From SLJM01 sp964415785 (lineage in GTDB: Bacteria; Myxococcota_A; Bradymonadia; Bradymonadales; Bradymonadaceae): DNA of 7,718 bases. Made by a program: the position numbers and the translations under genes. Below, in pieces: positions 6,950-7,718 of this stretch (the first letter of the stretch is position 1; each line of letters starts with the position of its first letter). The DNA lies in assembly GCA_964415785.1 (NCBI GenBank), contig CAYQBU010000181.1, positions 1 to 7,718 of the forward strand. The letters are read 5' to 3'. The notes under the pieces were generated by a model, which saw only the letters and a program-made list of their open reading frames with translations, was not told the DNA's origin and searched no databases.

Positions 6950-7718
6950 ATGAGTCACGAAGAGCTGTCGGGCGTCGATCAAGAAGTGGTGGATCACCGT
7001 CAAGAAATCGAAAGCGGTGGGAAGCAAAAGTACCACGACAGAAACGCCGAGAGGGGAAAGCTCTTCGTGCGCCAGCGCCTGGAGCGCTTGCTCGACGATG
7101 GGCTGGAGATCGAGGACGGGCGCTTTGCCAATGTCCTGGAAGACGATCTGCCCGCCGATGGAGTGATCACGGGCGTGGGCAAGATCGACGGGCGTCGGGT
7201 GGCGATCATCGCCAACGACTCGACGGTCAAGGCCGGCTCCTGGGGATGGCGGACAGTGGAGAAGATGATCCGGATTCAGGAGACGGCAGAGCGGCTCAAG
7301 ATTCCGATGCTCTATCTCATCGATAGCGCTGGAGCTCGGATCACGGACCAGCTGGAGATGTTTCCCGGCCGCCGCGGGGCGGGAAAGATCTTTTATAATC
7401 AGGTCCGCCTGTCGGGCCATGTGCCACAGATCTGCTTGCTCTTTGGGCCATCGGCGGCCGGAGGAGCCTATATCCCGGCGTTTTGCGACGTGGTGTTTAT
7501 GGTGGAGGGCAATGCCTCGATGTACCTGGGATCGCCGCGGATGGCGGAGATGGTCATCGGCGAAAAGGTGACCCTGGAGGAGATGGGCGGCGCCAAGATG
7601 CACTGCAAGACCTCGGGGTGTGGTGACGTGCTCGTCGACAGCGAGGAAGAGGCCATCGATCAGTGCAAGGATTATCTGTCCTATTTTCCCTCCCATTTTG
7701 GAGGAGAGGTGCCGCGGG
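6950..7718 (+). CDS. Acyl-CoA carboxylase carboxyltransferase (beta) subunit, methylcrotonyl-CoA carboxylase type, 3' truncated
   Basis: The frame is open to the window edge (256 codons seen), about half the usual 510-540 residues of this subunit, so the N-terminal carboxyltransferase domain is present and the C-terminal one is cut off. The subunit moves the carboxyl group from carboxybiotin to an acyl-CoA; the biotin carboxylase/BCCP partner is not in the window. Family motifs: GKLFVRQRLERLLDDG near the N-terminus, DGVITGVGKIDGR, ANDSTVKAGSW, DSAGARI (125-131), EMFPGRRGAGKIFYNQ, GPSAAGGAYIPAFCD (from 166), and the GEKVTLEEMGGAKMHCKTSG segment. ANDSTVK and the FPGRRGAGKIFYNQ block resemble methylcrotonyl-CoA carboxylase beta more than propionyl-CoA carboxylase, which has QDFTV and DSGGARIQEG. 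Specificity residues in the missing half cannot be read. The ATG at 6950 has AAAGGAG (6938-6944) 5 nt upstream. The gene follows the hydratase by 28 nt, evidently in one operon. Confidence 0.93.
   Translation, partial: MSHEELSGVDQEVVDHRQEIESGGKQKYHDRNAERGKLFVRQRLERLLDDGLEIEDGRFANVLEDDLPADGVITGVGKIDGRRVAIIANDSTVKAGSWGWRTVEKMIRIQETAERLKIPMLYLIDSAGARITDQLEMFPGRRGAGKIFYNQVRLSGHVPQICLLFGPSAAGGAYIPAFCDVVFMVEGNASMYLGSPRMAEMVIGEKVTLEEMGGAKMHCKTSGCGDVLVDSEEEAIDQCKDYLSYFPSHFGGEVPR

Noticed and set aside
6884..7696. A 270-codon open frame on the minus strand
   Set aside because: It lies opposite the strongly supported carboxyltransferase, its translation is His/Leu/Arg-rich with no motif, and it is explained by C-ending codons on the real strand.

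Overview
The window is GC-rich and gene-dense, with seven genes on the + strand and one possible small gene on the - strand. Two exported products suggest a Gram-negative bacterium: a small protein with a Sec signal peptide, and a probable outer-membrane barrel that ends in phenylalanine. Codon usage is rich in gag, gtg, cgg and ggg. The paired leucine/acyl-CoA genes would fit a deltaproteobacterial-type lineage (Myxococcota or Bradymonadota), but that placement is inference with low confidence. There is no sign of a plasmid, phage, IS element, tRNA, rRNA or CRISPR array.

Layout. (1) 222-2005: an FAD/NAD(P)-binding oxidoreductase of the flavin-monooxygenase/thioredoxin-reductase-like fold, followed after 8 nt by a PlsC-type acyltransferase. 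This is a probable two-gene lipid or lipophile-modifying unit. (2) 2095-4530: the centrepiece, an 811-residue, six-helix membrane protein. It carries two recognisably homologous GIDE-like domains (the membrane-adjacent domain of the MUL1/MAPL family) and a C-terminal LemA domain. The segment between TM3 and TM4 looks like a shortened second LemA. The whole protein may therefore be a tandem duplication of a TM-GIDE-TM-TM-LemA unit whose halves face opposite sides of the membrane. (3) 4627-5855: two exported proteins of unknown function, a soluble secreted protein with an acidic tail and a small outer-membrane beta-barrel candidate. (4) 5865-6074, - strand: a 69-codon candidate gene of uncertain reality. 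(5) 6124 to the window end: an enoyl-CoA hydratase/isomerase closest by eye to methylglutaconyl-CoA hydratase (AUH/LiuC), followed after 28 nt by the N-terminal half of a biotin-dependent acyl-CoA carboxylase carboxyltransferase subunit of the methylcrotonyl-CoA carboxylase type. This gene runs off the window.

How they fit together. The last two genes encode consecutive steps of leucine/isovalerate catabolism if the carboxylase acts on 3-methylcrotonyl-CoA. The carboxylase makes 3-methylglutaconyl-CoA and the hydratase converts it to HMG-CoA. The other blocks are not obviously connected to that pathway. The most novel material is the duplicated GIDE/LemA membrane protein.
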